Positions 5,486-7,103 of a DNA stretch of 7,103 nucleotides are shown here, one piece after another. The notes under the pieces were generated by a model that saw only the letters and a list, made by a program, of their open reading frames with translations, ran no database searches and was not told the DNA's origin. Source of the stretch: Alphaproteobacteria bacterium. Its GTDB lineage: Bacteria; Pseudomonadota; Alphaproteobacteria; Rhizobiales; Aestuariivirgaceae. Position numbers and translations under genes: made by a program. The stretch covers positions 1-7,103 of the forward strand of contig JAJRRZ010000294.1 in assembly GCA_024279045.1 (NCBI GenBank). The letters run 5' to 3'. Numbering within the stretch: position 1 is the first letter of the stretch; each line of letters begins with the position of its first letter.

Positions 5486-5950
5486 TCAGCCCTCGCCACC
5501 CTCGGCGCTTTCGGCCTGCTCGGCTTTCGCAGCCTGTTCGGCATGAGCCTTGGCGATGGCTTCGTTGGCGGCCTTGCGCTTGGCCACGCGGTGCGGCAGC
5601 TCCTCCGGAATGCGCGCCGCCTTGCCGGTGCGCCCGCGCAGATAATACAGCTTGGCGCGGCGCACGCGACCATGCCGCACCACCTTGATCTCCTCGATGT
5701 TTGGCGAATAGACGGGGAAGACGCGCTCCACGCCCTCGCCATAGGAAATCTTGCGCACGGTGAAGCTCTCGTTCAGGCCGGAGCCGTTGCGCGAGATGAC
5801 CACGCCCTCGAAGTTCTGAATGCGCGAGCGGTTGCCCTCGGTAACGCGCACGGCCACGACAACGGTATCGCCGGGGCGAAAGTCGGGGATCGGGCGCTTC
5901 GCGGCGATCTTTTCCGCCTGCTCCTGTTCCAGCTGCTCGATGATGTTCAT
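5486..5950 (-). CDS. rplS: Ribosomal protein bL19
   Basis: bL19 is a large-subunit ribosomal protein at the interface with the 30S subunit. The 154 residues include FRPGDTVVVAVRVTEGNRSR (24-43), QNFEGVVISRNGSG (45-58), the hallmark FPVYSPNIEEIKVVRHGRVR (78-97) and AKLYYLRGRTGKAARI (99-114), which cover the roughly 115-residue core. Residues 120-154 are an Ala/Glu/Lys-rich tail of the kind found in alphaproteobacterial bL19. The ATG at 5950 gives the usual MNIIEQLE start, with GAGG 9 bases upstream; the 25 open codons before it are not part of the protein. A promoter at 6113-6142 and a terminator at 5405-5434 make it look like a single-gene transcript. rplS usually follows rpsP-rimM-trmD; here the gene upstream is mutS. 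Confidence 0.97.
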   Translation of the reverse strand: MNIIEQLEQEQAEKIAAKRPIPDFRPGDTVVVAVRVTEGNRSRIQNFEGVVISRNGSGLNESFTVRKISYGEGVERVFPVYSPNIEEIKVVRHGRVRRAKLYYLRGRTGKAARIPEELPHRVAKRKAANEAIAKAHAEQAAKAEQAESAEGGEG

Positions 5951-6112
5951 GGCGGATATCCTCAAGGTGTTCGAATTCATCCGTGGCGGGCGCACCCGCT
6001 CGCAAATGCGCAAAAAGCCTGCCACGCGCCGCCTTGCCTGTCTGCGTCTTCATGACCGGACAACAGCGGCGCGGGAAGTGCTCATGCGCGGAAACTGGCG
6101 ATTTCACGGCAG
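5951..6112 (-). other. Leader region of rplS
   Basis: About 155 bases separate the predicted start of transcription from the rplS ATG. The stretch contains a small GC-rich hairpin, GCGGG/CCCGC at 5986-5999, about 36 bases before the ATG, and no gene I can support. Ribosomal protein leaders can bind their own product, but I see no known L19 leader motif here. Confidence 0.4.
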
Positions 6113-6142
6113 TCTATACCGCTGCTGGCCATGCCTCGTCAA
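6113..6142 (-). promoter_or_regulatory. Sigma70-type promoter of rplS
   Basis: On the minus strand, TTGACG (6137-6142, five of six to the -35 consensus) is followed after 18 bases by TATAGA (6113-6118, four of six to the -10). It points at rplS and lies in the gap after mutS, as expected for an independent rplS transcript. Confidence 0.65.
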
Positions 6143-6174
6143 CGCCTTGGGCCAACAACACAGAAATGCGCTCG

Positions 6175-6219
6175 CCGCATGGCGGTCATGCGGAAGATTG
6201 CGCCGATGAATCATCGGCG
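6175..6219 (-). terminator. Two hairpins in a row after mutS
   Basis: CGCCGATGA and TCATCGGCG (6201-6219) form a perfect 9-base inverted repeat around a single A, 13 bases after the mutS stop. CCGCATG and CATGCGG (6175-6193) follow with a 5-base loop. Neither has a U-tract, so this is only a possible end of the mutS transcript. Confidence 0.4.
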
Positions 6220-6232
6220 GAAACGGTCCTGA

Positions 6233-7103
6233 TCAGCCATTCTGGCGCAAGGCCTTCAGGCGGTAGAGCAGATCCAGCGCGGCGCGCGGGGTCAGCTCAT
6301 CCGGGTTGATGGCGTCGAGTTCGGCCAGCAGATCCTGCACCTCTTGCGGCATGGCTGGCGTGCCCGCGCCATCAGCCCGCGGTTCGTGCGGCGCTGTGGC
6401 GGCGGCGGAGAACAGCGGCAGGTCGTCGATGATCTGCTGCACGCGGGCGGCCTGTCCTCCTTCCTCCAGCTGGCGCAGCACCTCTTCCGCCCGCTGCACT
6501 ACAGCGGCGGGCAACCCGGCCAGCCGCGCCACCTGAATGCCGTAGGAGCGGTCCGCCGCGCCGGGGCCGACCTCGTGCAGAAACACCACCTCGCCGCGAT
6601 ATTCGTGCACCTTCATGGTTACGTTGGCCACGCCGCCCAGGCGCGCGGCCAGGGCGGTCAGTTCGTGATAATGAGTGGCGAACAGCACCCGGCAGCGGTT
6701 GATGTCGTGCAGGTGCTCGATCACCGCCCAGGCAATGGCCAGGCCGTCAAAGGTGGCTGTGCCGCGGCCTATCTCGTCGAGGATGACCAGCGATCGCGGT
6801 GTCGCCTGATGCAGGATGGCGGCGGTCTCCACCATCTCCACCATGAACGTGGAGCGGCCACGGGCCAGGTCGTCCGCCGCGCCGACGCGCGAGAACAGCC
6901 TGTCCACCACGCCGATGCGCGCGGCCCGCGCCGGCACGAAGGAGCCGGCCTGCGCCATGACAGCGATCAGCGCGTTCTGCCGCAGGAAGGTGGATTTGCC
7001 CGCCATGTTCGGCCCGGTCAGCAGCCAGATGGCCGCGCAGGGCATGGACGTGGGTGGAGCGGCGCGCTCTTCCCCGGCAGCGCCTGCATGCGCGCCGGTT
7101 CCC
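6233..7103 (-). CDS. mutS: DNA mismatch repair protein MutS, C-terminal part (right edge cuts it)
   Basis: MutS binds mismatches in DNA and uses ATP to recruit MutL. The frame is open to the right edge, and 289 residues remain, covering the ATPase domain and C-terminus. Motifs in fragment numbering: Walker A GPNMAGKST at 30-38; the MutS signature FSRVGAADDLARGRSTF at 70-86; Walker B LVILDEIGRG at 105-114; and FATHYHEL at 141-148. The C-terminal TPRAALDLLYRLKAL matches the helix-turn-helix end of the family. About 600 residues of mismatch-binding, connector, core and clamp domains lie outside the window. A Met at 7045 sits mid-domain just before Walker A and is not a start. The Walker A, signature and Walker B motifs are intact, so this is a functional-looking MutS1, not the MutS2 type. 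Confidence 0.97.
   Translation of the reverse strand, partial: GTGAHAGAAGEERAAPPTSMPCAAIWLLTGPNMAGKSTFLRQNALIAVMAQAGSFVPARAARIGVVDRLFSRVGAADDLARGRSTFMVEMVETAAILHQATPRSLVILDEIGRGTATFDGLAIAWAVIEHLHDINRCRVLFATHYHELTALAARLGGVANVTMKVHEYRGEVVFLHEVGPGAADRSYGIQVARLAGLPAAVVQRAEEVLRQLEEGGQAARVQQIIDDLPLFSAAATAPHEPRADGAGTPAMPQEVQDLLAELDAINPDELTPRAALDLLYRLKALRQNG

Noticed and set aside
5951..6025. 25-residue N-terminal extension of bL19
   Set aside because: The family starts at MNIIEQLE, GAGG precedes that ATG, and the extension lies in the transcript leader.
5376..6107. 243-codon minus-strand frame overlapping rplS
   Set aside because: It is rplS read in another frame and rich in Arg, Ala and Gly; it has no ribosome binding site or domain.

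Overview
The window is about 7.1 kb of GC-rich DNA from the chromosome of a proteobacterium, most likely an alphaproteobacterium. That placement is inferred from three things: a seven-iron ferredoxin of the alphaproteobacterial type ending in EPGEGD, ribosomal protein bL19 with a long Ala/Glu/Lys-rich tail, and leuC lying just downstream of rplS on the same strand. Nearly everything is core housekeeping. I see no transposase, phage gene, CRISPR array, tRNA or rRNA, and no convincing new multi-gene system.

Layout from left to right. The 3' part of glmM (phosphoglucosamine mutase, plus strand) enters from the left edge and meets gluQ (glutamyl-Q tRNA(Asp) synthetase, minus strand) tail to tail with only 10 bases between. 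All remaining genes are on the minus strand. In the direction of transcription, from right to left, they are: the 3' part of mutS (cut by the right edge), rplS, leuC, a 38-residue predicted membrane protein, a YkuD-type L,D-transpeptidase-like protein, fdxA and gluQ.

The genes serve separate jobs: cell wall precursor synthesis (glmM) and possibly wall cross-linking (the YkuD protein), tRNA modification (gluQ), electron transfer (fdxA), leucine biosynthesis (leuC), translation (rplS) and mismatch repair (mutS). Possible co-transcribed pairs are the small membrane protein with the YkuD protein (47-base gap) and fdxA with gluQ (57-base gap). rplS has its own recognisable sigma70-type promoter and a good intrinsic terminator.

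The most interesting non-coding feature is a 165-bp imperfect inverted repeat at 5230-5394. It looks like a MITE with TA at both ends, lies between the rplS terminator and leuC, and fills nearly all the space where a leuC promoter would be expected. Other points of note are a run of 18-bp tandem repeats that inserts degenerate hexapeptides into GluQ, a very small gene with a perfect Shine-Dalgarno sequence, and a palindrome-rich 303-base gap between leuC and that small gene.
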